Shown here: positions 33,925 to 45,164 of the stretch, in pieces
Layout of the letters: the number at the start of each line of letters is the position of its first letter
Numbering within the stretch: position 1 is the stretch's first letter
NCBI GenBank assembly: GCA_010909165.1
Contig: MU008204.1
Span: forward strand, 203,810 to 267,809
DNA from: Anthoceros angustus
Lineage: Eukaryota > Streptophyta > Anthocerotopsida > Anthocerotales > Anthocerotaceae
Direction: 5' to 3'
Length of the DNA stretch: 64,000 nucleotides
Translations under genes and position numbers: made by a program
The notes under the pieces: model-generated
Told to the model about the DNA's origin: nothing
The model's input: only the letters and a program-made list of their open reading frames with translations
Database searches by the model: none

Positions 33925-36055
33925 ATGGTTCTTGCCCAGTTGTTGCTCAGCCCCATTGGATCTGTCCGCATTGTGGGAACCAAAAACAACTTGCTCTCCT
34001 TGGTGCTGATTGGATTTGTAGAATTCATCACCTTCGGAGTGCGCATTAATCATCCTCTTCAGGGCTACAGTTCGCATCCAGCACTGTATATCAACTGCAT
34101 CCTGTGCGGAATGGCGGTGGCATTCATGGTCTACAACTCAATTTTCTACCGCCTGGAGAGTAACCTGGAAGCTTGGCCGTGGGCGTCAGCAGGAGATGAA
34201 AGCGGCAAGAATAGTAGCACCACCGACACTCACCGCAACAACACAGGAGGCACTGAAAGTGATGGAAACAATGACAATGAGCAGATGAACAAGGAACATG
34301 TGTGCCCATTTACAGGGCACAAGGCCACAATGACTTGCCCCATCTGCCAGACCAAGGTGCACAGATCCGTGTGGCACGAGAGGGATCCCTGGCTCACACT
34401 ACGCATCGGAATCGGGCTCATCATCCTGGACGTGGATCGGCATGGCAGGGTGTCCAACGTCATGCTCGCTAGAGAACACGCCATGAAAGCCAGAAAAGTG
34501 GCCAAGAAAAATAGGCTAGTCCCCACAAGAGCAGTGCCATTCTACGCCCTAGCTCCACCTCCAGGATACAGGCACTCCCGAAACTGGCTTCTGTGGTGGC
34601 AGAAGGCTCCATTCAAGGGCCATGTCCCTTTCTCCAACGGCATGGTGCCGGAATACGCCCTGCCGTGCCAATACGATGGCCCGCCCTTAACCGACGACGA
34701 GAAGCGAGCTCTGGCTGAGGAGGAGCAGGAAGCCCGACACGCCATCGCCAACTTCCTCACGGCTGCCATTAGCGAGATGTGCATGGGATGCTATGCGCAC
34801 AACCTGTACTGGAACGTGGGGCCGAGGCTCTTCTACACCCAAGTCATACTATCCCTAACCCTAACCCTGCTCCTGCACGCCCTGGACAGATCTTACGCCA
34901 CTCTCGGCGCACGGGTGTTCCTTGACGGCATCTCCGCCTACTACGCCTTCTCCTCCATGGTCCTGGCCTTCAACTTTGTGGCGTCCACCCGCATGTTCCA
35001 GCTCTACTACAACAAGCTCCCATACAAATGGCCGCTCAAGCCGTGGGAAGGACGGATGCAATGGCTGGCCAACTTCAGCTCCAGCCACCCGGAGGCACCC
35101 CCCGGCATCCCCGAATTTCTCATCCCCGAGTCCCTCCTCGACGTCACTTTCACCGAACCCCAGCGGCGGCTCCGCATGGTGCAAAATTTCTTGTTCGGCA
35201 TCATCGCCACATACCGCCTTCCACCGGACTACGAGCCGCCGCCTAAACTTACTCCCCTGCCCTCCACCTCCTCCTCCCCGCCCCGCCGTCCTCATCCCCG
35301 GCCCTGCCGGCTTCTAGCCGGCTTCCTCAACGCCTCGGCCTAGGAGCAGGGAGGCCTCCTCCGAGTCCCGCCTGAGCATCCAGTGGATCAACCCGGCGGT
35401 CATCTCCAGCTCCCGCCGCAGCTCCATGGCCAGTGTGGTGGGCATGCCGCTCCAGGCCCCCATCCGCACAGGGCTCACTCCCACTCCTTCCAGGCGTCCA
35501 TCTCTAGCAGCATCCCAGGCCTCCCTTCAGCAGCGCCGCCGATCCTCCATCCTCCAGGACGTCCCGGAAGCCGCACCTCCTCCAGCACGGCGGCCATCTG
35601 CGAGCCCGCTGAGCTCCCGCAGATCATCCTCCGCCGCCGACGGCACCGAGCAGGTCCAGATCCCGCGCCGGCGATCCTCCCTCCTCCACGACGTCCCAGA
35701 ATCCGGACATCCTCCAGCACGGCGGCCATCTGTGAGCCCGTTGAGCTCCCGCAGATCCTCCGCCGCCGTAGAGGGCTCTCCTAGGCGATCTTCCTCGGCA
35801 TTGGAGCAGGCCGAGCAGATTCAGACCTCGCGCTTCGGATCCGCCTTCCTCAGCGACACGCCGGCGCGACGGCCATCTGTATCCAGCCAGGCGAGCCCCC
35901 TCACTTCCCGCAGACCCTCCGCCGCTGCAGAAGGTTCACAACAAAGGCGGCCCTCCGTGACGTCGCAACAAGCCGAGGAGATCCCGCGCCGCTCGTCGCT
36001 GCTGCGGGAGCCGGCCTTCCGCAGGCCGCCTCAAGTCGACGACGACGTCCCTTGA
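33925..36055 (+). CDS. Multi-pass membrane protein with RRPS-repeat tail; frame break near 35.32 kb
   Basis: The first frame, 33925-35343 (472 aa), has two N-terminal membrane helices (near 21-40 and 53-75). A Cys/His segment follows (about 126-150: CPFTGHKATMTCPICQTKVH) that could bind a metal ion. Further hydrophobic segments lie near 307-325 and 333-358. From about 35318 the next frame (+1) is open to 36055 and gives a tail rich in RRPS/RRSS motifs, sites for basophilic kinases; its first Met is 35426. The first frame ends in low-complexity Pro/Arg, so I think one gene continues across a single-base frame change between about 35318 and 35340. No GT..AG pair that repairs it was found. I do not recognise the family and assign no function. 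Confidence 0.6.
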
Positions 36056-36164
36056 AGTCCCTTCATCGTGAGCGCCTTTGCTCGGCTTTGAGAAACTAAT
36101 TTTTAACTTTTAAGTACCGATCTAATACATTGACTAATTAACTACAATGTGGGAGTTAAATTGC

Positions 36165-36720
36165 TTAATAGCGGTGTTCTTATTAATGTGTGTCCAAATG
36201 GCTTAGGGCAAATGGACATACATTGATAAAAACATTGTTGTTAAGCATCTGTGCTTCGGTACTTAGATGGGGTGTTTAGAGTGAGATGCCCTTGGTGCTA
36301 ATAGCTTAGGCACACCATGGTACAAGTTGTCAAAGTACCAAGTCCCAGAAATAAAAATTCGTCCTTAGTGGACTTCAAAATAAAATTCTTATGCACTTCG
36401 ATTGGTACTTAGAATGGGATGCTTAGAGAATGATGGAGTGGCTGTAAGCGCGACTGATTGCCGGTTGATGGTATTCACAAAAGTGGATGCCCTTGGTGCT
36501 AGTCACTTAGGCACACCATGGTATAAGTTGTTAAGTACCAAGTCCCAGAACGAAAATTCGTCCTCAGTGAGCTTGATAAAATTCTTATGCACTTCAATCG
36601 GTACTTGATGCTAGTAGCATAGGCATACCATGGTAAAGTACCAAGTCCCACGACGTTCATTCTTTTTTTGCGAACTTTAATAAAATTCTTCTTGCTTCTT
36701 CTTCTTCATTTAAACTAGTA
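36165..36720 (-). repeat. Inverted cluster of SINE-like family X copies
   Basis: Copies of family X in reverse orientation: one about 36200-36395 (GTACTTAGATGGGGTG ... GTCCTTAGTGGACTT ... AAAATTCTT), a second about 36410-36600 and a 3' part about 36600-36710 ending in TTC repeats. At 36165-36205 the terminal part of another copy faces the first, making a palindrome centred near 36205. Confidence 0.75.
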
Positions 36721-36949
36721 GATGTTGGGCACTTCCACAAGAAATGTGTTCATGATGGACCCACGCTGGGAAATGGGGGCCATAAGGGAGCAGGCTAGCC
36801 ATAGAATATGTATTCTTTGTATGCAAGTTGGAACATTGTGCTTTGTGAAGCTGCCAGCAGATAAATGAGTCCTAAGAAGAGGGACTACTGGAGGACTATG
36901 TAACATGACTCCATGTGTGGGGGCTTAGACCCTCTGCAAATGCGAAAAA

Positions 36950-37860
36950 GGTATTGAGGGCTAGATACTTTTGGCCTATCTTGTTCAAGGACGTGTATGA
37001 GTATTGCAAATAGTGCTCCTTGTGCCAGAAATTGCTTCGTGAATCTGAAGAAGGGGTTGCTCTGTCCCATCTTTCCGGAAGGCCCTTTTGTCAAGTGGCG
37101 TCTGATTTGCATAGGACCCATCTACACTGGATGGAAACGCCTACTTTGTGGTTGCTACTAACTACAGCACCAAGTGGGTGGAAGCCCAAGTGCTCCCTGC
37201 ACTTTCTGGTGAGAATGTTGCCCACTTCCTGTTATCACCAAGCTTGTAGTAACCAGATTCGGATGCCTGCAGGAGCAAGTGTCTGACCAAGGGAAGGAGT
37301 TCTTGAATCTTATTGTAGCCAGCATGACTAGTATGTTCTCCAGACATAGCTTTGCAACCCCTTATCACCCAGTTACTAATGGTCATGGAGAGAGTTCAAA
37401 CAAGACCTTAGTAAAATTTTTAGCCAAGCTTTGTCACATGGAGCCGCTCAAATGGGATCAGTACTTGTTCGGCGCACTATGGGCTATAAGAACCAGGACC
37501 AAAGCTTACCTAGGACTCTCACCCTTCAACATGGTATACGGTGTAGAAACGAGAATACCTACACAAGTGGAGGCTGCAACGTTGGGCAAATTTGGGATAG
37601 CTGCAAGACTTGATGAAGACACCACCCGAGGAGAGGCTCGTGTAACAATGCAAACTTCATAAAGAAAGGGACTTGGCAGCGGGGAAAATGTGTAGGAAGA
37701 GAGAGCAGACCAAGCAGAGCTTTGATGAAGATATATTGGTCCTTGCGTTGGCACCAGGTGATTGGGTACTGAAGCTCAACATGCGGCGTTACCTTGAGAA
37801 AGAAGCTAGTGCCAAGCTGAAACGAAGATGACACGGACTCTGCCTAGTCAGGCAAGTTCT
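36950..37860 (+). mobile_element. Decayed Ty3-type integrase fragment
   Basis: In broken plus-strand frames: an integrase zinc-binding region (YFWP..., EYC...CSLCQK) near 36970-37030, then VVTRFGC and SDQGKEF near 37240-37300. The open frame 37279-37662 follows with FATPYHPVTNGHGESSNKTL and ALWAIRTRTKAYLGLSPFN, the catalytic-core end of Ty3-type integrases. The region up to about 37860 resembles the C-terminal part. No LTRs, gag or RT are visible. Dead fragment. Confidence 0.8.
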
Positions 37861-37869
37861 TAATTTGAA

Positions 37870-38290
37870 TGTTGTGTATGAAGCCCAACGCAGAGCACCA
37901 GCAAAACCCATCCTCTTGGTGGTGTGGGAAGAGGTAGAAAAAGTCCTGTTGAACTTGGACCAGAAATCGTAACACCCAGGTACAAATAGGATCGGATCAT
38001 ATCGACCTCTTTGACCATGATAATAGGGTTTGCAATCACTCTTGTAATTCTTAGAGTTGAATCGCATGATCTTGGTCTTGCGCAAATTGACAATGAGACC
38101 CTTGTGGCTTTGCAAAAATTAGAAAGCATGTCGAGTTGTTGCTTTAAGCCATGCGGGGAATACAAAAAAAAATAATATCATCAACCTATAAAAGCATAGG
38201 AATATTCTCTAGGAACATGTAAGCGCCAAGATTAGCAGATGACACAAGCCACTCTTCAAGCTCTTCTATGTACAAAATTTGGGGACAAAG
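37870..38290 (-). mobile_element. Decayed non-LTR reverse transcriptase fragment (RTE-like)
   Basis: Minus-strand frames contain DPLSP, ELEEWL, LLYVDDIIF (catalytic box), LKQQLDMLSNFCKATR, LIVNLRKTKIMRFNS and SYLYLGVTISGP in this order, the core and thumb region of a non-LTR RT. At least two frame changes break it. It abuts the Ty3 fragment, which points to nested insertion. Confidence 0.75.
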
Positions 38291-38429
38291 GATCACTCTC
38301 ACTAACGCCAAACTAAATGGAAATCTACCGACTGAGCTATGGCTGCAACATGTGACCCAACGTTGCGGGGTAAACTCTTTGTACGTTTAAACGCGCCAGA
38401 GAAGCACAGCTGCAAGCCCTAAACCCCCA

Positions 38430-40547
38430 TAGTCAGAGAGTGCGGCCGCGAAGCATAAAATTCAGCGGGGCCAAACGGCTATCGTTCGCTTGTCAAATGA
38501 TGTCAGGCCCCGGAAGTTCTAGCTCATCTAATGGCAGCGAGGCCGAGGAAGGCACCAAACGCGTCCTTCTGCGCTTAGGCACAGCGGGGGATTTTGGGGT
38601 TGCACCCTGGAGTTTGCCCAAGTCACGCTCCTTGCACCACAGCTGGGAGGACTTTGTAAGGCATCCGGCAGAATTGAGTAACGATTGAAGCCATAAGGAA
38701 AACTGCACTGGCGCCGGCGCATCTGGGTCGGAAACAAGAGCTCCAGTGTCAAGCGAGGTCATCACTGTGGCATCCTATCGTCCTCCCTGCCTGAGGTTAC
38801 ATTAGGCAGGGATCCTTGCAGCTCCACCATGATTCTGGGAAGAAGCTCAGTCGCAGCCTCCTTAGCTCCTCCGAGGCAGCATCCCTTTGGGGCATGCTGG
38901 CTGCCAGCATCACGGGTCCTGGTCACCCGCCGAAGAGCAGCAGCGTTTGGAGGTGCTTCCGTCAGAGGTGCCACATCCGACGGCTTGACAGATGATGCGC
39001 CAGGGCCATCTCAGGTGCTTCACACTCAACGATGAATTAGGTTCTTGTTCTTCACAGTCCATAGGTTGCACACAGCTTTGCTCACAAATGGCCTTGTTAG
39101 GGCTCGTCTGTGCAATTCGATCTGCAACTCCCTCGAAGGAGACTGCTGGTGCAGTTCAAGTGCAACGTGTGCACCACAACAACACAGCGGCTTGTGAATC
39201 CCGAGGCTTACAAGCGAGGGACAGTCTTTGTTCAGGTCAGGGGAAATATTGATGTGGGCTCCGTCGAAGGATGTTGAAATGTTGAAAGCTCATGGTGGAG
39301 AAGTGGTTACTAACCCAACGGGGACTCGATTGTACAGTGTTCAGGTTGTGAATCATATCACCAGCTGGTCGATAATCTGGGACTGATACAGGAGTATGAC
39401 TTCAGGAAACCTGACACAGAGTCTACGGTAGATTCCGCCCTGGATGATGTCTAGGTGACTCGGCGGAAGCATCAGGTAAAACTCTCGGCCACATTTTCTG
39501 CGATCCAGTCCGAGTGCAGTCTAGCGCATGCGGCCACACCCTGCTCATCTTCCCAGAACTCCATGCAAGTTGTGAGGCGAGAACTGACAATCATGCCTTC
39601 GATTTTGTGACTTGAAAATTATGCTGTTGAGCCTGCTGCAGAGTAGGAGAGTCATGAGACATGTGCTACAGTAATGCCTCACCCTGTTACTCCTGTGCAG
39701 AGAAGATCAGAATATTGAACAGCTCTCATATTTTGTAGGGCTCGCCCCAATGTTACGAAAAAATTCAATCGAGGTGCCTGGAACAGATTCGCATGTTCTG
39801 CTGTGAAGGCTGCTTCTGGTGCTGAGCACAAGGGCACACACCAAAACTTCTTGCTCCCAGCATATTATTAAGCGAAAAAGACACAACTTTATTCCGTAAC
39901 AACATTCTATTCCACACACGCTCTCGAAACATCCGTTTGCAGACTTGCAGACTCTGGCAGTGCTCGACGACTGCTCATCACAAAGCATACCATCACACCA
40001 ACCCATTCCATGATTTCCCTACAAACGACATCCCACATGCGATGACGGCTGCAATGCCGCTTCACGGTTTACAACACCCATTCTTACAACGGGAACTCAG
40101 CAATGCCCAACTGCTCGAATGGGCCGATGTACTTCTGCGCATTCAAGATTGGCGACTGATTTGGGCGGAAGTAGGAAGAAGTCTAAGTGGACTTCAATAG
40201 ACTTTTCTTCGTCTTCTTCCAACGGTAGGACTTTCCGCTCATAGTCCATGTCGTCTGGGAAACACTAGGTCTTCGATAAGCAGAAGGGACGATGCAGGTG
40301 TGAGATGTACAAGCCAGGCGGCATCACCGGAATTCCTTTTATCCTCTTGAGAGGCATGCACGTGCGAGTCGTGGATAAGGGGCGAGAGTGTGCATAGTTC
40401 GATGCATGGTACCTGGCATCGTGCAGTAGCCTGCTGTTAGACTCATGGTCCGACATCGGTCCCTGAACGATGGCCAAAGTATGGCAACCAGCGTTCCTGT
40501 ACGAAGCTGGCAGGAGTTGAATGCCAGGTCGGCCGCAGATGAGGGAC
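38430..40547. other. Region without a gene I can support
   Basis: Short ORFs occur (for example 38440-38688 plus) but none is long, spliceable or recognisable. The right end should hold the GT61-B 3' UTR. Confidence 0.4.
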
Positions 40548-42915
40548 TCAAGAGCTGCACCGAATTGCGAGATAACAAAGAGTGGGAGCTCCTCGGGCGT
40601 CGGCAAAAGCCAACCAGGTGCAGCGACAGTGGTCGTTCCTGGTGCTGCGGTACTCGCCGCAAGAAATCTCCACCCCCGTCTCCTCCTTCACGATGAGGAG
40701 CAAGCCTGCGAGGAACTGCTCCGTGGTGGCCCGGTCACCAACGGTGATGCCCTGGCGCGTGAGCTCGAAATGTACCCGCCTGGCCACGCCAAGCAGGGCC
40801 TGTATCTGCCGCAGGTCCTCCTGGTCCAGCTCCACGGTCCTCTCCTGCACGAAATGCGACTTGCACGCGGGGACGTTCATGCAGCTGGTGTAGGCGAGCC
40901 CCTTGAAGGGCCCCTGGTCGTCCCCCTCCTGCGGCCTGCCCTGCCCTAATTGGTGCGCCATGTAGATGAGCCCGGACTGGATGGCCTGCGTCTCGAACGC
41001 CCGGTGCAGCACGCGGTACGGCGACAGCTCGATCAGCACGCTGTTCTTCCGCGCCAGCAACGACGGGTTCACCAGGTTGGCCCCGTGCAGCGCGATCACC
41101 ACGTCCGCCTCCTGCGTCGCCTTCAGCTGCTCCCGGAAGCTCATCGTCCGGAAGCTGATGTTCCGCACCGCGAAACCCTCCAACCCCTCCAGCACCGCCG
41201 CCAGCCCCTGCTCGGATTCCGGGGAGAAAATCCTCCGCTTGCCGTCCCTCCGGCTGTACAGCAGCACCGCCGGGTCCGTCCCCGGCGGCCGTGTGTCCGC
41301 CTCCAGGTGCAGCCAGTCCCGGAAATGCTGGCGCATCATGTCCGCAACCTCCACGCCCAGTCCCACGTAGTGCGCGTGCTGTGTGCAGGGCCTCGAGGAT
41401 GTTAGACATGTTGTGTTCTTTCCTTTCAGATTTTACAGGACATGCACAGAAGAAGAAAAGAAGAGAAAAAGAACAAGATGTTAAACATGCACAACACACA
41501 GAAGAATTGAAGAAGAGAAGAAGAACCAGAACATTACAGGGAGGATGCTAAACAGCACAACACGCAGAACAAGAATGAAGAGAAGAGAAGAAGAAGAACA
41601 TTACAGGGAGCTCGAGGATGTTAAATGTGCACAACACACAGAAGAATTGAAGAAGAGAAGAAGAACCAGAACATCACAGGGAGGATGCTAAACTGCACAA
41701 CACGCAGAACAAGAATGAAGAGAAGAGAAGAAGAAGAAGAACATTACAGGGAGCTCGAGGATGTTAAACATGCAAGACACACAGAAGAGGAAATAAGACG
41801 AGAAGACGACGAAGAGGAGACGACGAGATGAAGAAGAAGAGAAGAAACAGACAAGAAGAGAAGAAGAAGCGCAGGAAGAAGAATTCTATTGCGTAAAGAA
41901 GGGATACGCTCACCTTGAGGATGCCCGGGAGGAAGGCGTGCTGGAAGCAGAGCGGGCGGTCCTCGGACGCGTCCATGAAGGGGGCGCGGCCCAGCTTGGC
42001 CCTGCCCTGGGCGGCCACGACGTGGCGGCCGTCCCCGGCGACGAGGTCGGGGCCGCGGAGCTCCGGGGTGTGGAAGGGGGCCAGCACGCGGTTGAGGTTG
42101 GCGGCCATGAAGGTGGCGTGGAATCCCTGCTGGTTGCGGGTGGTGTTGGCCCACTGCTGCTCGCGGCCGGGGTAGAGCGGGAAGTAGAATCTGTCCACCA
42201 GCGTATCGCGCAGCGCGGGCACGGGGATGGAGGCGCCGTTGAAGATGGTGAGCATGTTCATCTTGCCGACGAAGTGGGCCAGATTGGCGGTGCTGCGGTC
42301 CAGGAAGATGAAGCTGGTGGTGCCGGCCTCCCACTGCAGGCTCCCGCGCCTGCTCCTGCTGTGGAACCAGGCGCGGTCGCGGGTGCCGAAGGGCATCCAG
42401 TACTCCCGCTGCAGCGCCGCCAGGTACCTGGCCCAGGCCCTCGTGTCGTTGCAGCGCTGCGGGACGAGCGGCCCCCAGCCCCCGGCCGGGGCCTCGGCGA
42501 GCGCGTTCTCGCACGCCGGGGCCGGCCGCTCCCCCACCGTGATAATGTGGCTCCCGTTGTAGCACACGTTGCGGAACCGTCCCAGCACCTGCCCGCTGTT
42601 GAAGACGTCGGCCAAGTTGTAGAGCTCCAGCCTCGTGTCCACGGCCGCCCCTTCCGGATGCCCGCCCCGCTCGGGATCCGGAACGAGGCCCGTCTCCGGC
42701 CCCTCCAGCAGCTGCTGCAGCCCGAGCGTGGTGGAGTCCTTGTCCCCGATCCACGCCGCCAGCCAGATGCCCTTCTCCCGCGCGGGGACGCCCAGCGAGT
42801 GGTAGTTGAAGAGGAAATTGACGCAGAAGAAGCCCAGGGTGACCAGAGCGACCTTGGCGAACAACACGTCCAGCCTGCTGCTGCCGCGGACCTTCTCCGA
42901 GGCCGCCGCCGTCAT
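40548..42915 (-). CDS. Glycosyltransferase family 61 protein (copy B)
   Basis: Paralogue of the gene at 29.1-31.1 kb with the same two-exon layout and phase-0 intron: 42915-41914 and 41378-40548 (610 aa). The signal anchor (VLFAKVALVTLGFFCVNFLF) follows a basic N-terminus. The catalytic domain has CYNGSH, NLAHFVGKMNML, SFREQLKATQEADVVIALHG followed by ANLVNP, and SVLIELSPYR. The GC-rich sequence (many GGC/GCC codons) creates long antisense ORFs, which I discount. The start Met at 42915 is chosen because a basic tail and anchor follow it; the frame is open further upstream without extra conserved sequence. The 535-bp intron is filled with purine-rich tandem repeats. Confidence 0.85.
41455..41880. 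repeat. Tandem repeat in the GT61-B intron, about 150-bp units
   Basis: The sequence GCACAACACACAGAAGAATT, GAAGAAGAGAAGAAGAACCA and ACATTACAGGGAGGATGCTA occurs at about 41490-41610 and again at about 41630-41765; a third partial unit begins near 41760. On the gene strand it is CT-rich, like an extended polypyrimidine tract. CTCGAGGATGTTA also occurs once at 41391, next to exon 2, so the array probably grew from that edge. Confidence 0.85.
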
Positions 42916-43787
42916 CTTGGGATTGCGTACTAGTACTCCAGCTTGCGATCGTCCTGCTCCTGGAATCACAGACCAAGCAATTCCACCACAACCAGAAGCC
43001 GTCTCGGATGTGGCCACCTGCGGGCCTGGGGTGCGCTGCTGCCTGATCCGATCTCAAATTGCGGCCTCCCCCGGCCGCTGCAACGGCCCGGGAGCCCGAG
43101 GACCTTTCACGACCAACAAGACATACTCCATCCATGCGTAGTCACCGGCGTACAAAGCTAGGGAGCCGGTATATTTATCCCGCCAATCTCGGCAGCGCGC
43201 CTTCACAGCGCGCTGACGGGTCCGCGTCCTGCAAACACCGGGTCGTCTCACATCCCAACCCGGGCGATCCGTGGCGGATTTATCGCCGCCATTGCAAATG
43301 GCTGACAGGGCTGTCTCGAGTCCAGCATATGTGCGTATTCCGAGCCCGTCGTAATGCATTGTTCAAGCAGAGCAGATGGTAAAGATCTGCCGGAGCTCCA
43401 GGAGGGTTGCAGCCAGAGACGGGGGCAGTCCTACGGTCTCACTTCATGCTGGAAGCAGCTGAGGAGGAGGAGGATGGGATCCATCGCTGTGGGGTGAAAA
43501 CGAGAGGGGAAGGGGAGGCTGTTTGGCTACTCTTGCAAGAGTCCATTAGGTTACTGCCCACTCACTCCATGTCATTCATCTTCTAGACTGTTTGTGATTT
43601 GCTCCACTCTCCTTATGTGGAAGGGGTGTCTGCTGTCCATTTCTGGTGGTGTGTGATCTTTCCATTTCCAGGCTTGAGCTACCAGAATCAACAACTCTAA
43701 CCCAAATACGCGAGTTGGCCGACGTGGCAGTAGTCTGGGAGTGAAGAGCGAAGCAGTCATTGCAAGATGGTGGTTCCATGGATGCGC
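42916..43787. promoter_or_regulatory. GT61-B upstream region
   Basis: Holds the leader and promoter of GT61-B. No other gene is recognisable. Confidence 0.45.
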
Positions 43788-44560
43788 TCACTGAGGCCTT
43801 AAGGTTGGAGTTTTGTCTTTCTTCTGTCGTAGGGGTGGCGATGGCTGGACTTGCTGAACTGCAGGATGCTGGCCAGAGAGCCAATGATTGGCGCCAACGT
43901 GCTCAGCTTCTGCTGATCCACAAAACAAACAATCCACCCCGATTAGGGATAACTGTCTCAAGTTCACTTGGTCAACCGTAAGAACGTCTCCACTTTCAAG
44001 CATGTCAATCTCTCCCACACACTTCGCTTCAATCGATTTCACAACACTCTTCAGCCTATAGTATTTCCGAACAGCCCCAATCTCCGTCACCACGATTCCT
44101 TCACACAGCCAGTAATCTCTTCTAGACTTCCTTTGTTTCCACCTCTCCTGCTCTGTCAAAACATCAGCTTTCCCACCTTCCCTTTTCACACCGGCAGGAC
44201 CATGTCTCTCATCTTTGCTCACACATGTCTGTCCCTCTCATTTACATCATCACCACTGAAAATAGTTGGGTTCTTTTGCAAAGGCGCTCCCTTGACAACC
44301 AAAGTGAGCCACACGGCATTCCTAAACTAAACGCCACATTCTCACCATTTCCTTCCTCTCCCTGAAGAGACTCCTTTTCCTCATCCTCTCGATCAGTCAT
44401 TCATATCACTAGGCTTGCCTGCTTTAGCCGCCAAGATCTCCCTCCCATGCAGTTTGGCCTTTCGTTTCGTTTTCTTCCGGTTCTCCTTAAGCACAGTTTT
44501 TGGCTTCTTATCTTTGAACTTCATGAACCATCCCTTGGGAGTTTCATCCACCTTGCACTT
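43788..44560 (-). pseudogene. Broken KIN17-like gene fragment
   Basis: Two minus-strand stretches match the DNA/RNA-binding protein KIN17 in the right order. About 44560-44510 reads CKVDETPKGWFMKFKDKK, the conserved VDETPKGWF block. About 44130-43960 reads DYWLCEGIVV, then VVKSIEAKCVGEIDMLESGD and VLTVDQ, the first KOW-type region. Between them the frame has stops and shifts, and the N-terminal zinc finger and the second KOW part are missing. A family X repeat abuts the 5' break at about 44590. No introns are needed over the remaining part, which would fit a processed copy. Confidence 0.72.
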
Positions 44561-44594
44561 GCCCCCACTCGACCCAAGTACTTAACAAAGAATG

Positions 44595-44760
44595 AAGAAG
44601 AAGATGAAGAATTTTATTTAAGTCCACTAAGGACGAATTTCCGTCCTGGGACTTGGTACTTAACAACATTGTACCATGGTATGCTAAGCTACTAGCACCA
44701 AGGGCATCCATTCTCTTTAGGCACCCCATCTAAGTCCCAATCCAAGCGCAGATTCCAGTA
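44595..44760 (+). repeat. SINE-like family X copy
   Basis: Starts GAAGAAGAAGATGAAGAATT, then TTATTTAAGTCCACTAAGGA, GGGACTTGGTACTTAACAAC, CACCAAGGGCATCC and AGGCACCCCATCTAAGT, as in the copies at 20 kb. Confidence 0.8.
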
Positions 44761-44816
44761 AATAAAATCAAAATAAAGAAGTTTTATATCTATGGTACAC
44801 TTGAAATGTGGCATGA

Positions 44817-44887
44817 GCACTGGTGGTCTAGTGGTAGAATAGTACCCTGCCACGGTACAGACCCGGGTTCGATTCCCGGCCAGTGCA
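44817..44887 (+). tRNA. tRNA-Gly (anticodon GCC)
   Basis: A 71-nt cloverleaf with acceptor stem GCACTGG/CCAGTGC, D arm GGTCTAGTGGTAGAAT, anticodon loop CTGCCAC and T arm CCGGGTTCGATTCCCGG. TTTT at 44908-44911 can serve as Pol III terminator. Confidence 0.97.
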
Positions 44888-44939
44888 AACTTGTCCATAT
44901 TCTTGAGTTTTATTCCGTATCTCGATTACAAATTATTCG

Positions 44940-45115
44940 TCGTTCAAATGTTTCTTACTTTCTTACTTCTATTTCTTTATCTCTATATAAATAATTCACC
45001 CTTAAAATATTTCTTATTTTCTTACTTCTATTTTCTTATCTCTATATAAATAATTCACCCTTGAAATATTTCTTATTTTCTTACTTCTATTTTCTTACTT
45101 CTATATAAATTATTT
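44940..45115. repeat. Tandem repeat, about 62-bp units, three copies
   Basis: Units like TTCTTACTTCTATTTTCTTA, TCTCTATATAAATAATTCAC and CCTTAAAATATTTCTTATT occur at about 44945, 45008 and 45070, directly after tRNA-Gly. Confidence 0.8.
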
Positions 45116-45164
45116 AGCAAGGTACTTGTCCGGTAATTGGTAGGGCTCTTGTCCAATAATGGAT

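Noticed and set aside
38295-38345. tRNA-like A-box sequence (minus strand TAGCTCAGTCGGTAGA)
   Set aside because: No B box, no acceptor or anticodon stem follows; directly downstream is RT coding sequence (DPLSP). Possibly a chance match or a small tRNA scrap.
41744-43135. 463-codon minus-strand ORF and 331-codon plus-strand ORF over GT61 copy B
   Set aside because: Other frames of the same GC-rich exon; Gly/Arg/Ala- or Val/Glu-rich without motifs. The CYNGSH and GKMNML motifs are in the chosen frame.
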